Part shown: positions 16,453 to 24,666 of the stretch, piece after piece
Layout: the number at the start of each line of letters is the position of its first letter
Position numbering within the stretch: the stretch's first letter is position 1
NCBI GenBank assembly: GCA_964433155.1
Contig: CAYSQE010000001.1
Location: forward strand, 233,381-297,380
Source: 2-01-FULL-40-13 sp964433155
Lineage (GTDB): Bacteria > Patescibacteriota > Microgenomatia > UBA1406 > GWC2-37-13
Direction of reading: 5' to 3'
DNA length: 64,000 nt
Made by a program: the position numbers and the translations under genes
Notes under the pieces: generated by a model
Seen by the model: the letters and a program-made list of their open reading frames with translations, nothing else
What the model was told of the DNA's origin: nothing
The model's database searches: none

Positions 16453-17770
16453 TTTTTTTATAAAATAAATCGATTAATCTTCTCGTTATTACAACACCAG
16501 TAAACAAGCTTGTGGCTACACCAATTGCTAAAGTCAACGCAAATCCTCTAACTAAACCAAATTGTGGTAAAAAATCCCAATTTAAGGGATTAAATAAAAT
16601 GAATGAAACTATTAGCGTAGTAACATTTGCATCTTTTATGGCGTCGATTGCTCGTCCAAATCCAAGTCTGATGGCAATATCTTGATCATTCCCTCGCCGC
16701 AACTCTTCTTTAATGCGTTCAAATATAAGTATGTTTGAATCTACAGCCATACCGATTGAGAGGATAAATCCAGCAACCCCAGGAAGAGTTAATACTACGG
16801 GAATTATTTTAATAATTGCAAGGGTCATAAGTCCATATATAACTAAACCCGCTGAGGCTATAAGTCCAAGTTTGCCATAATATCCAATCATAAAAATTAA
16901 AACCATCAAAAGCCCTACACCACCTGCCACAACGCTTTTATTAACCTCAATCTTACCCAGAGTTGGGCCAATATTTCTCTGTTCTACAAGTTTTACAGGC
17001 AATGGCAACGCGCCTGAATTTATCGCAATCGCTAACTTCTTTGCTTCATCAACCGTAAAACTCCCAGTGATTACTGCATTTCCATCAGTAATGGCTTGCT
17101 GGACAATCGGCGCAGATATCAAAAGCTCATCGACAAAAATACCAACGGGTCTACCTACGTTTCTTGCCGTAATCTTACTAAAAATCTTCGCCCCCTCACC
17201 CGAAAAAGAAAGCGCAACCTGCGGCTTGCCATTCTGTTGATCAAAGGTAACCGTCGCCTTTTTTACATGTTTGCCAGTCAAACCAGTTTCTTTTTGCAGA
17301 ATTAAAAAAACAGGTGTATCTGTTGCTATTTTAGCCTCTGGGCTGGCTTGTTCTCTAAAAGATAACTGCGCAGTCTGTCCTATAAGTCGTATCGCATCGG
17401 AAACACTTGTAATGCCCGGAAGATCAATAGATACCCTGTAAATTTCTCCAGATTTTAGTGTTTGGACAGACGGCTCGGATATACCAAACAGGTTTACTCT
17501 TCTTTCAACAATATCTCTGACTGAATTTAACGCATCTTCTAGATCTTCTGGCTTAACTTTTGTTGTGTCTGCATCAAAGACCAGGTGACTTCCTCCTTTT
17601 AGATCAAGACCCAGATGTGTTTTGAAATGTCTTTTTATTTTGTAGTTAAATACATTAAAGTCGAGAGAGGTCGGAATGAATTTAAATTTTGCTTTTAGGG
17701 TCTCTGCTAAATCAACCCAAACTATAAATCCAAATATAAAGATTAAAATTAAAATCTTCAAAATTTTCAT
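16445..17770 (-). CDS. secD: Protein translocase subunit SecD
   Basis: Works with SecF in export. The 441-aa protein has one N-terminal membrane helix, the GLDLKGGSHLVF motif near residue 56, a shortened periplasmic P1 head with INSGALPLPVKLVEQRNIGPTLG near 260, and a C-terminal RND-type bundle containing SIGMAVDSNILIFERIKEE. It is shorter than Escherichia coli SecD (615 aa), as is usual for Gram-positive and CPR forms. Its start overlaps the wHTH regulator by ATGA and its end overlaps secF. Confidence 0.95.
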   Translation of the reverse strand: MKILKILILIFIFGFIVWVDLAETLKAKFKFIPTSLDFNVFNYKIKRHFKTHLGLDLKGGSHLVFDADTTKVKPEDLEDALNSVRDIVERRVNLFGISEPSVQTLKSGEIYRVSIDLPGITSVSDAIRLIGQTAQLSFREQASPEAKIATDTPVFLILQKETGLTGKHVKKATVTFDQQNGKPQVALSFSGEGAKIFSKITARNVGRPVGIFVDELLISAPIVQQAITDGNAVITGSFTVDEAKKLAIAINSGALPLPVKLVEQRNIGPTLGKIEVNKSVVAGGVGLLMVLIFMIGYYGKLGLIASAGLVIYGLMTLAIIKIIPVVLTLPGVAGFILSIGMAVDSNILIFERIKEELRRGNDQDIAIRLGFGRAIDAIKDANVTTLIVSFILFNPLNWDFLPQFGLVRGFALTLAIGVATSLFTGVVITRRLIDLFYKKNV

Positions 17771-18342
17771 TTAAGAAGATCGTCCTCATTGCCAACTAAC
17801 ATAACTTTAGGTTGCTTCAAAAATCTCCAGATAAATGGGTCATTATTTCGCTTCCTGAAATTAAATTCTTCTTCAGTCATTACCGTATAATTTATTTCAC
17901 GACCAAATTCCTTTTCAGCTTCTGACACGATACTGGCTACTTCAGGTACAACGGTGATCCCAATTATTAAAAAATAAATTTCGTCTTCTTTAATAGGAAT
18001 TTGTTTTATATACTTTGTCGATATTACCGCAAATTTGACTTTTCCAATCCTAGACAAGTTTTTATAGATCAAAGAGGGTAAAGTGGAGGTTTTGACAAAC
18101 ATCCTCAAAAACTCATCGTAAAAGAGATAATTTTTATTTAGTGTATAAAAAATTTTGTTAAGCCTTCTCTCTTTATGTAATAGCTTCGATTCTGAAAGAA
18201 TATCAAGTTCTCTCTTCACTGCATTTACCTCTTCACCTATATCTCGTACAATTTTCCTAAGATAAAAACTTTCGTTCGGATGTTGGAAGAAAAGCTGTAA
18301 CGTCTTTCTTCTTGCTTTGGATGGAATTATATGATCTAACAT
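17767..18342 (-). CDS. Winged-helix regulator with a nucleotidyltransferase-like domain
   Basis: A 191-aa protein. Residues 1-70 form an ArsR-like winged helix (SFYLRKIVRDIGEEVNAVKRELDILSESKLLHKE). The C-terminal half resembles the degenerate MNT-type domain attached to such regulators in CPR genomes, although the catalytic GSxxxG-D-D pattern is not visible (ISTKYIKQIPIKEDEIYFLIIG). The likely role is DNA binding. It lies 1 base after DUF3048 and overlaps secD by ATGA, so it is co-transcribed with the export genes and may control that operon; the targets are unknown. Confidence 0.65.
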   Translation of the reverse strand: MLDHIIPSKARRKTLQLFFQHPNESFYLRKIVRDIGEEVNAVKRELDILSESKLLHKERRLNKIFYTLNKNYLFYDEFLRMFVKTSTLPSLIYKNLSRIGKVKFAVISTKYIKQIPIKEDEIYFLIIGITVVPEVASIVSEAEKEFGREINYTVMTEEEFNFRKRNNDPFIWRFLKQPKVMLVGNEDDLLK

Positions 18343-18343
18343 A

Positions 18344-19531
18344 TTAATAAGTCACTTTATTTCCTATTGGCAATATTTCGATGAATATTTTTCCACGGAC
18401 AAATTGCACTTCTTTTCCATTTTCATCAAAAAATTTCATTCGAGCCTCTTCTCTTTTTTTATTCCATGTCACCTTTGTAACTTCTCCATCTTGGAACACA
18501 AGACCATTTCCCGAACCGGTAATTTTATAAAAGAGATGCTGACCTTTTTCGTATCCGTCATTGACAGCTGTCTCATTGGAAAATACAATCACAACATTTT
18601 TTGCCTCCATCTGTTTTCCGGTATTTTTGTCTAATTGTGGAGATCCTCCATTTTTTCTTTTATAGCTATTCGTCACAACATCATAGTTCCAGACAACCGA
18701 ATAGTCAGTAGCAAAAAGATCCCAAAAACCAAAACTTACATTTATAATTTTTCCCCTCTCGTTTGATTTTGCATCGTCTTTAAACTTCCACTTTTCAAAT
18801 GTAGCGTCCCAAGACTTACCTTTTTTATCAATATTTGTTAAATCTCTTTTCGTCTTTGCAAAGTCCCATAGTTTAGAAGTATTTGTATATACAGTATGTT
18901 CAGTCGCTATTTGTGTACCGTCTTTATTTTTTAGTCGGTCTTGATCTCTCCAAAAATTTGGAAAAGGAACCCCAAACTGATTTAAATCATTATAAAGGCC
19001 CCACCCAAGCTCATTAATTTCACCTAATGCATCGGCCGGTCCATCAGTATTTGCACCACCCACATGCGCATAAAGAGGATAAGCTCCGTATTCTTGAAGG
19101 GCTTTTACAAAATAAATTCTAGCAGATCTGACCGGGCCAACAATATTAGCGTCTTGGCAATAGTAAATGGCTAAGAAACGGGTAATCCCTCCTTCAGCCA
19201 CCGCCTCATAGATGACATCTGCTGATGATAAACCTGATTGAGGTCTTGACTCGGTATGATTTTCCACCATGATTCCAAGCGGCCTTCTTCTTTGCCATCT
19301 TTCTTTTTTGGACTCACCAAATAGTTGACCGTTGAGGGGACATTCTTCTGTTTTTGGTTCGTTTGGTGAAGCCGAGTCATCTGTCCTTGACCCATTTTGT
19401 GAAGGAGGTTTATACTTTGATTGTGGAGCCAGAATGTTTCCCCCGGACGTTCCAAGGACTGAATAAGATATAAAAGCCGAAAGAAAAAAAGCAAGTAAAA
19501 AAATAATAAATGCGATTTTTTTATTTATCAT
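18344..19531 (-). CDS. DUF3048 (YerB-like) surface-anchored protein
   Basis: A 395-aa protein with an N-terminal membrane anchor (about residues 5-25), a low-complexity linker, and a DUF3048 domain starting near residue 83 (RRPLGIMVENHTESRPQSGL, ADVIYEAVAEGGITRFLAIY). DUF3048 proteins such as Bacillus YerB are extracellular and of unknown biochemical role. No lipobox Cys is clear. It is followed after one base by the wHTH gene and preceded by DUF4446, so it is part of the sec operon. Confidence 0.85.
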   Translation of the reverse strand: MINKKIAFIIFLLAFFLSAFISYSVLGTSGGNILAPQSKYKPPSQNGSRTDDSASPNEPKTEECPLNGQLFGESKKERWQRRRPLGIMVENHTESRPQSGLSSADVIYEAVAEGGITRFLAIYYCQDANIVGPVRSARIYFVKALQEYGAYPLYAHVGGANTDGPADALGEINELGWGLYNDLNQFGVPFPNFWRDQDRLKNKDGTQIATEHTVYTNTSKLWDFAKTKRDLTNIDKKGKSWDATFEKWKFKDDAKSNERGKIINVSFGFWDLFATDYSVVWNYDVVTNSYKRKNGGSPQLDKNTGKQMEAKNVVIVFSNETAVNDGYEKGQHLFYKITGSGNGLVFQDGEVTKVTWNKKREEARMKFFDENGKEVQFVRGKIFIEILPIGNKVTY

Positions 19532-19544
19532 AAATTTAGGTCAA

Positions 19545-20000
19545 CTACTGATAATAACTACTTCGTTTTACCGCTTCATTTTCTTCCTCAGAAAGCTCAT
19601 ATTTTTCACCTTTTCCATTTTTAACTTGTTTAATATAACTTCTTAATCCTTCACGAGTATGTATAAAATTAATGATAATCCCGCTATTGTGATTGTTAAG
19701 AAGGGCAAGAACAAAACTTTGTTCTCCTCCAGGTCGTTCAAAAGGGTTAAATCTTACTAGGCCAATTTTTTGGAAAACGACTTTTGAATGTTCTCTTGTG
19801 GTTATTAACTCTTTGTTAAGTCTATAGATTTCTTCTGAAAATTTTTTATCATTTCGTAAAAGCTGATCCAGCATATCATCCAACTTTTCTTTTCTGGTTT
19901 GCGATATTAAATGAAAATAGTGTTTTCTTGTTTTGTAAAGAATAAATGATACCACACTTGACCAGATAAAAAAAATCCCAAAAAAAATATAATTCACCAT
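19545..20000 (-). CDS. DUF4446 membrane protein
   Basis: A 151-aa protein when started at ATG 20000 (MVNYIFFGIFF), 7 bases after a TACAAT hexamer; upstream in-frame codons overlap the promoter. One N-terminal membrane helix (about 3-23) and a coiled-coil segment precede the DUF4446 core KIGLVRFNPFERPGGEQSF and ALLNNHNSGIIINFIHTREG. Function unknown. It is the first gene of the DUF3048-secDF operon and is divergent from an 88-aa membrane protein. Confidence 0.82.
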   Translation of the reverse strand: MVNYIFFGIFFIWSSVVSFILYKTRKHYFHLISQTRKEKLDDMLDQLLRNDKKFSEEIYRLNKELITTREHSKVVFQKIGLVRFNPFERPGGEQSFVLALLNNHNSGIIINFIHTREGLRSYIKQVKNGKGEKYELSEEENEAVKRSSYYQ

Positions 20001-20007
20001 TTTCCAC

Positions 20008-20036
20008 ATTGTAACCGCTTTACAAACAGGTGTCAA
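20008..20036 (-). promoter_or_regulatory. Promoter of the DUF4446-sec operon
   Basis: The minus strand reads TTGACA (20036-20031), a 17-base spacer and TACAAT (20013-20008), then 7 bases to ATG 20000: a near-consensus leaderless promoter. Confidence 0.7.
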
Positions 20037-20048
20037 TAAGTTTATAAT
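20019..20048 (+). promoter_or_regulatory. Promoter of the 88-aa gene
   Basis: TTTACA (20019-20024), 18 bases, TATAAT (20043-20048), then 9 bases to ATG 20058. It interleaves with the divergent sec-operon promoter. Confidence 0.55.
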
Positions 20049-20057
20049 TTAGATAAC

Positions 20058-20324
20058 ATGACAAGAAAAACAAAAGAAGAGAAAAAGCTAGCTGAATATA
20101 GAAGAAGGTTGAAGCAGGCACAAAACAGTGAATCCCCCAATAAACCAACACAGACCGCTGTTATAAGCCAGGTAAAACCCTTGGCTGTAGATTTTCCACG
20201 TAACAATTACTTTTTCCAAGATCTGAAAAAAAGTTTATTTATGATAATAACTATAATTACGCTTGAAATTCTTATTTATTTTGCTACGATTAATAAATAT
20301 TTCGCCAATTTGGTGAAATTTTAA
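20058..20324 (+). CDS. Small tail-anchored membrane protein (88 aa)
   Basis: Unrecognised. The first 30 residues are highly charged and helical (KTKEEKKLAEYRRRLKQAQ), followed by a Pro/Ser/Thr-rich linker and a single C-terminal membrane segment (about 63-82, SLFMIITIITLEILIYFATI). The topology suggests a tail-anchored protein with a cytosolic basic helix. It is followed 37 bases later by the DUF5679 gene, which has its own strong ribosome binding site. Confidence 0.6.
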   Translation: MTRKTKEEKKLAEYRRRLKQAQNSESPNKPTQTAVISQVKPLAVDFPRNNYFFQDLKKSLFMIITIITLEILIYFATINKYFANLVKF

Positions 20325-20344
20325 AAATTTTATAATTAAGTTTT

Positions 20345-20353
20345 AAGGAGGTG
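20345..20353 (+). promoter_or_regulatory. Strong Shine-Dalgarno sequence of DUF5679
   Basis: AGGAGGTGA, 8 bases before ATG 20362. It is unusually complete for this window, where most starts have none. Confidence 0.7.
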
Positions 20354-20361
20354 AATAATCT

Positions 20362-20505
20362 ATGGTATCGATGTACTGTGTAAAAGAAAGAAAAAAGGTA
20401 AATGTTTCAAATCCTCAAAAAGTTACAATGAAAAATGGAAAACCTGCAATGAAAGCCAAATGTCCAGATTGTGGAACAACGATGTTCAAGATTGGTTCCG
20501 CTTAA
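20362..20505 (+). CDS. DUF5679 zinc-ribbon protein (47 aa)
   Basis: Matches the DUF5679 pattern of very small zinc-ribbon proteins: aromatic-Cys start (MYCVKERKK), KVTMKNGKPAMKAKCPDCG and TTMFKIG. The second CxxC (CPDC, residues 34-37) is intact, but the first pair reads CVKE instead of the family's CxxC, so one zinc ligand is missing. Function unknown; such proteins are often abundant. Its 3' end overlaps that of the convergent thpR by 20 bases. Confidence 0.75.
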   Translation: MVSMYCVKERKKVNVSNPQKVTMKNGKPAMKAKCPDCGTTMFKIGSA

Positions 20506-21031
20506 TAAGATCAAATGGAGCGATTTTTTTGTAAATAGGTTTTTTTCCATTAAGAATGCTTTGATATAAGTGGATTTTGCGAATTGCAAAATCTATTTGT
20601 ATAGGAAGTTGAAATAGTTTTTTCTTTAAGTTTAAATACTGTTGTTTGGAAGGAACGCGTGCACGCGCAATAGTAAGATGAGGCGCATATTTTGTTCTAT
20701 CCTGCAGACTAAACGATGACCTGATTTTGTAGACGATTTCCTCAAGAATTTTTTCTCTCCTAAAAGAAATAAATAAAAGAATTTTATGACTCAAGAATAG
20801 ATCTGCACCAAAAGAATAGAGATGGAGCTCATGTACATCATATATCGCTTCTTCAATTTTTCTTTTTACTTTATCAGTATCACTTCTCTCTCCAAAGAAC
20901 TGCAAAGTAATATGAAAATTTTCTCTTGGTACCCAGTTAAAAAAAGCATATTCTTTTTTTAATTTTTCAAGTTGCTCGTCAAGCTTTTTTTTGGTAGCTG
21001 AGGGAGGGTCGACTGCAAGAAAAAGCCTCAT
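20486..21031 (-). CDS. thpR: RNA 2',3'-cyclic phosphodiesterase (2H family)
   Basis: LigT-like 2H phosphoesterase that opens 2',3'-cyclic phosphates on RNA and can ligate tRNA halves in vitro. The 181-aa protein has the two catalytic histidine motifs HITLQF (near residue 41) and HLTIAR (near 127). It overlaps the upstream cytidylyltransferase-like gene by 4 bases. The C-terminal 20 bases overlap DUF5679 on the other strand. Confidence 0.88.
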   Translation of the reverse strand: MRLFLAVDPPSATKKKLDEQLEKLKKEYAFFNWVPRENFHITLQFFGERSDTDKVKRKIEEAIYDVHELHLYSFGADLFLSHKILLFISFRREKILEEIVYKIRSSFSLQDRTKYAPHLTIARARVPSKQQYLNLKKKLFQLPIQIDFAIRKIHLYQSILNGKKPIYKKIAPFDLIKRNQS

Positions 21032-21519
21032 AACTCAAAACGCAGAATATTTATAATTTTTTGTGTTGAATAGCTTTCAAGCAAGGAAGAAACCACTTTT
21101 AATTCTCCACCAACTTTGCTGGCTTGTCTTGTTTTATTTTCTAATTGCGGATCACCTTTTGTGGTAGCAATAATTTTGGGCTTTATCAGTTTTACTAAAT
21201 CATAATATTTTTTGTCTGAGGTAAGAAGAGGTAATTTGACAATTAAATCAACATATTTTATGGATGATAATATTTCGGCTCTTTGTTGTTGAGTATGAAT
21301 CGGTTCTCTTTTTTTATTTTTTTTTATAAATTCATCACATTCTAGTAGGACAATTAAATAATAGCCAATTTTTCTGGCGTTTTTCAGAAACGTAAGGTGT
21401 CCATAGTGAAAAATATCAAAACATCCTCCAACTAGTACTTTTTTTTTGAAATAAATCAATGGGACAAATTTCTTTAATTCATCCGATCCAATAATTTTTT
21501 TCACCAAACCATTATACAA
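21028..21519 (-). CDS. Cytidylyltransferase-like nucleotidyltransferase
   Basis: A 163-aa protein of the HxGH nucleotidyltransferase superfamily (RfaE-C/TagD-like). The active-site stretch VLVGGCFDIFHYGHLTFL is near residues 28-45, and a second family region (RAEILSSIKYVDLIV) follows. It would transfer a nucleotidyl group to a small phosphorylated substrate; which one cannot be told, since the ISSTxIR motif is replaced by SYSTQKI near the C-terminus. It forms an operon with thpR. Its start is only 7 bases from that of the divergent DUF4012 gene. Confidence 0.7.
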   Translation of the reverse strand: MYNGLVKKIIGSDELKKFVPLIYFKKKVLVGGCFDIFHYGHLTFLKNARKIGYYLIVLLECDEFIKKNKKREPIHTQQQRAEILSSIKYVDLIVKLPLLTSDKKYYDLVKLIKPKIIATTKGDPQLENKTRQASKVGGELKVVSSLLESYSTQKIINILRFEL

Positions 21520-21520
21520 T
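21515..21520 (+). promoter_or_regulatory. -10 of the DUF4012 gene (leaderless)
   Basis: TACAAT with 6 bases before ATG 21527. It overlaps the start codon of the divergent gene. Confidence 0.45.
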
Positions 21521-21526
21521 ATACTA

Positions 21527-23779
21527 ATGAACCTTGTTACTGAAGTCCTAGAAGATAAATCCTCAATACTTGTTATTTCAAAAGAAAATTATGATTTTGT
21601 CAAACAGTTAAAATTTTATTTTAAAAAATATAGTGCAGGAGTCTTTATCTCACCAACCTTGCCTCTTAACCTTAAACAATTCGACCATTGTTTTTTTATT
21701 AACGCGGAAAAAATTCCAAGCAAAGAATTTCTTCAAGAAAACAAAAAAATTATTTTTATTTTTATTAATAACACAAGCTTAGTTCAAACGACCCTAAAAA
21801 AAATAAAAGATACGAAATCGAAGATCATTCAAATCACAGGAAATGTCATCACTAAAGAAAATGTAGAAAAAATACTTTGGTTTTCATTCTCTCAAACAAG
21901 TGAATCTTTTTTTCAATTACGCACACAAAGTAGTTCACAACAAAAAAAATTAACCTTTAATTTTTCAAAATTAAAACTCCTTAATAAAAAAAGTTTATTC
22001 ATCTCTTTATTAAAATTATTTATTCTCGGCCATTTAGCTTTTGTGATACCGCTTATTTTATCATCCTTTTTTTTCTATAAGGCGACTGTTTCTTTCAGGC
22101 AGGAAAAAGCATCACAATCACAAGCCTACATCAATCTTGGAGAACCTTCTTTATATCTTGCTAAAAAACTTTATATTCTTCCCCGATCGACACTGTCAAC
22201 TTTTTCTTTAACAATGCTACCAGATGATCTGTTTGCAATTAATGAAAAAACAGCGTCATCTTTACAAAGATCACTCATCACTCAAGAGAATTTAAAAAAT
22301 ATCGTTCAGCTTATCCTAAAAAAGGGTAAATCCCAAGAAGAAAAAAAAACTCTTTTACTTCGTTTCGACCGGATGAAAAAAGACTTTGTTGAACTCGAGG
22401 ACAACCTCAACATTATCAATCAGAAAATTCCACAAAGTTCTGATTCTTTGAAAAGTTTAAAAGAAGAAATTGGTACAACAATTGATTTAATTTCTCAGCT
22501 TAAACAAGTTTTTCCCTACCTTGATTCAATTTTTGCCAAAAACACAACAAAAAAATATCTCCTACTTTTTGCCAATAATATGGAGTTAAGACCAGGAGGT
22601 GGGTTTATTGGTTCGTTCGGTGAACTTACCATCAGCGACTATACTCTTTCAGAAATTAAGATTTATGATGTGTATGATGCCGATGGTCAGCTTATCGCTC
22701 ACGTCGAACCGCCCGAAGCGATACGAACTTTTCTTGGACAACCTCATTGGTTTTTAAGAGACTCAGCGTTTTCACCTGATTTCCTGGAAAACTACATCCG
22801 GGCAAAGTTCTTTTTGGAAAAAGAGATGCGATTGCAAGGTTTCTCTGGCGGTGTGCTACTCACCACTACGGCAATCCAGAATATACTTGGAGCCTTCGAT
22901 GAGCTGTATCTTCCTGATTTTGCAGAAAAAATCAATCAGAAGAATTTTTATTTAAAGGCACAATTATACTCAGAAAATAATTTTTTCCCTGGCTCAACTC
23001 AAAAAAAAAATTTCTTGGCTTCTTTAACTCAGTATCTCCTCCTGAATTTGGACAATGTTTCGCCTATCAAACTTGGTGCAGAACTTAAAAAATCATTAGA
23101 CGAAAAGCAAATCGTCCTTTATTTTGATCATCCTAAATTTCAAGATGTAATTGATTCTGTATATTGGTCAGGTAGAGCAATTGAATCTACATGTCCAAAA
23201 AATGTAGAAGACTGTATTGCAGATTATATCTTTCCCTTCGAAGCCAATCTGGGAGTAAATAAGGCAAATTTCTTTGTCCGCAGGACTTTTGATTTAAATA
23301 TTTCGATCGATCGAGAGGGAAAAATTGATCATAACTTGTCGATCCTCTTTGCTAACGATTCTCCAAACGAAACATTCCTCGGAGGAATATATAAAAATTA
23401 TTTTCAGTCGCTTTTTCCAAAAAATACAATTATTAAAAGGATTACAAAAGATGGAGTTCTGATTGAAGATTACGTTGAAAAAAATGATCAATATAACAGT
23501 GTTGGACTATATTTTGAAGTCCAACCAAAAACGCAAAGCGAACTAAAAATAAATTATGAACTTGATAGTAAAATTACTAAAGGGAAAAATGTTTTCCAAC
23601 TAATTGTTCAAAAACAAACGGGGGGGGCAAATAGTGATTTATCAATTAGATTATCTTTTCCGTCCTCGATTCATCTTCTAAATCAGAATTTTTCTGCTCT
23701 TGTCAAAAACAACCAGATCATTTATAATACAACCTTGTCTACAGATAAAATTTTCTTTATAGAATTGACAAAAGAATAG
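21527..23779 (+). CDS. DUF4012 membrane-anchored surface protein
   Basis: A 750-aa protein: about 160 cytosolic residues, one strong membrane helix (about 165-190, LLKLFILGHLAFVIPLILSS), then a large extracellular part with the DUF4012 core (KYLLLFANNMELRPGGGFIG near residue 345 and SPDFLENYIRAKFFLEKEM). DUF4012 proteins are common in CPR and Actinobacteria; the function is unknown, with cell-surface or polysaccharide roles proposed from context. The N-terminal segment is very rich in Lys, Phe and Asn. Followed after 5 bases by bL25. Confidence 0.85.
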   Translation: MNLVTEVLEDKSSILVISKENYDFVKQLKFYFKKYSAGVFISPTLPLNLKQFDHCFFINAEKIPSKEFLQENKKIIFIFINNTSLVQTTLKKIKDTKSKIIQITGNVITKENVEKILWFSFSQTSESFFQLRTQSSSQQKKLTFNFSKLKLLNKKSLFISLLKLFILGHLAFVIPLILSSFFFYKATVSFRQEKASQSQAYINLGEPSLYLAKKLYILPRSTLSTFSLTMLPDDLFAINEKTASSLQRSLITQENLKNIVQLILKKGKSQEEKKTLLLRFDRMKKDFVELEDNLNIINQKIPQSSDSLKSLKEEIGTTIDLISQLKQVFPYLDSIFAKNTTKKYLLLFANNMELRPGGGFIGSFGELTISDYTLSEIKIYDVYDADGQLIAHVEPPEAIRTFLGQPHWFLRDSAFSPDFLENYIRAKFFLEKEMRLQGFSGGVLLTTTAIQNILGAFDELYLPDFAEKINQKNFYLKAQLYSENNFFPGSTQKKNFLASLTQYLLLNLDNVSPIKLGAELKKSLDEKQIVLYFDHPKFQDVIDSVYWSGRAIESTCPKNVEDCIADYIFPFEANLGVNKANFFVRRTFDLNISIDREGKIDHNLSILFANDSPNETFLGGIYKNYFQSLFPKNTIIKRITKDGVLIEDYVEKNDQYNSVGLYFEVQPKTQSELKINYELDSKITKGKNVFQLIVQKQTGGANSDLSIRLSFPSSIHLLNQNFSALVKNNQIIYNTTLSTDKIFFIELTKE

Positions 23780-23784
23780 CTATT

Positions 23785-24615
23785 ATGACAAAAACAAATA
23801 AAACATCGATAAACAGTCAGGATAAATTAATTTTAACCTTAACACCTCGGACAATCTATGGTAAAAAATTAAAAAAAATCCGAAAAGAGGGCAATATTCC
23901 ATCAAATATATATGGCCCTGATTTCAAATCGCAAGCTGTAATAGTCAGCTTTAAAGATTTTGCTAAGGTTTACAAAGTGGTCAAAGAAACAGGCGTTGTA
24001 TACCTCCAATTAGATAAACAAGAATTACCTGTTCTTATTAAGAATATCCAGTATCACCCGGTAAACGATCATATTCTGCATGTCGACTTTAGAAAAATAG
24101 ACTTGAAACAAAAAATTCAGACCGCTGTTCCTGTAAAAATAGTTGGTCAATCTGAAGCCGTTGTGCAAAAAGGCGGAGTTCTTTTGACGTTATCAGAGAC
24201 GCTTCAGGTTGAAGCTTTGCCAAGCGATATTCCCAAATATATCGAGGTAGATATTTCCCAACTTAAGGAAATAAAACAAGAAATTAAAGTCTCAGATTTA
24301 GTAAAAACAGAGAGGTTTGAGATCAAGGAATTAACAAATAAGGTGATCGTTTCTGTCGTCGAACACAAAGAAGAAAGTATCACTCCAGAAACAGCCCAAG
24401 CCGCTGCACCTGAGGTCATAACCGCCAAACCCGAAGAAGGTGAAGTGCCTGCAGAAGGCTCGGTTACATCTGCACCAGCTGGTGAACCTACAGCTAAAGC
24501 CGGCGCAAAACCTGCCGAACAAGTTAAAAAACCAACCGTGGTAAAATCTTCAGAAGCTAATAAACCCTCCTTAGCTAAAGCTTCGGAGGGCAAGCCTGCG
24601 GAAGGAAAAAAATAA
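23785..24615 (+). CDS. rplY: Large ribosomal subunit protein bL25 (CTC form)
   Basis: Binds 5S rRNA. The 276-aa protein has the N-terminal L25 barrel (about 12-105) and the C-terminal TL5/CTC domain (about 106-200), then a ~75-residue Ala/Pro/Glu-rich tail not found in usual CTC proteins (about 200-220 aa). The end of that tail (SLAKASEGKPAEG) is encoded by mini-element A copy 2, so at least part of the extension is repeat-derived. It probably shares an mRNA with DUF4012 (5-base gap). Confidence 0.9.
   Translation: MTKTNKTSINSQDKLILTLTPRTIYGKKLKKIRKEGNIPSNIYGPDFKSQAVIVSFKDFAKVYKVVKETGVVYLQLDKQELPVLIKNIQYHPVNDHILHVDFRKIDLKQKIQTAVPVKIVGQSEAVVQKGGVLLTLSETLQVEALPSDIPKYIEVDISQLKEIKQEIKVSDLVKTERFEIKELTNKVIVSVVEHKEESITPETAQAAAPEVITAKPEEGEVPAEGSVTSAPAGEPTAKAGAKPAEQVKKPTVVKSSEANKPSLAKASEGKPAEGKK
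24565..24594 (+). repeat. Palindromic mini-element A, copy 2 (inside rplY)
   Basis: CCCTCC (24565-24570), a TTAGCTAAAGCTTC core, GGAGGG (24585-24590), then CAAG. Arms carry compensatory changes relative to copies 1 and 3 (CCC/GGG instead of TCC/GGA), so the pairing is kept. Confidence 0.65.
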
Positions 24616-24631
24616 CCTCTTCTAAGTTGCT

Positions 24632-24659
24632 TTGCAAATTAAGCTTGCTTTGATACAAT
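24632..24659 (+). promoter_or_regulatory. nusA operon promoter (leaderless)
   Basis: TTGCAA (24632-24637), 16 bases, TACAAT (24654-24659), then 7 bases to ATG 24667. Confidence 0.55.
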
Positions 24660-24666
24660 TACACAT

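Noticed and set aside
24204..24593. 129-aa minus-strand frame inside rplY
   Set aside because: It is the antisense of the Ala/Pro-rich tail of bL25; no start signal and no independent homology.
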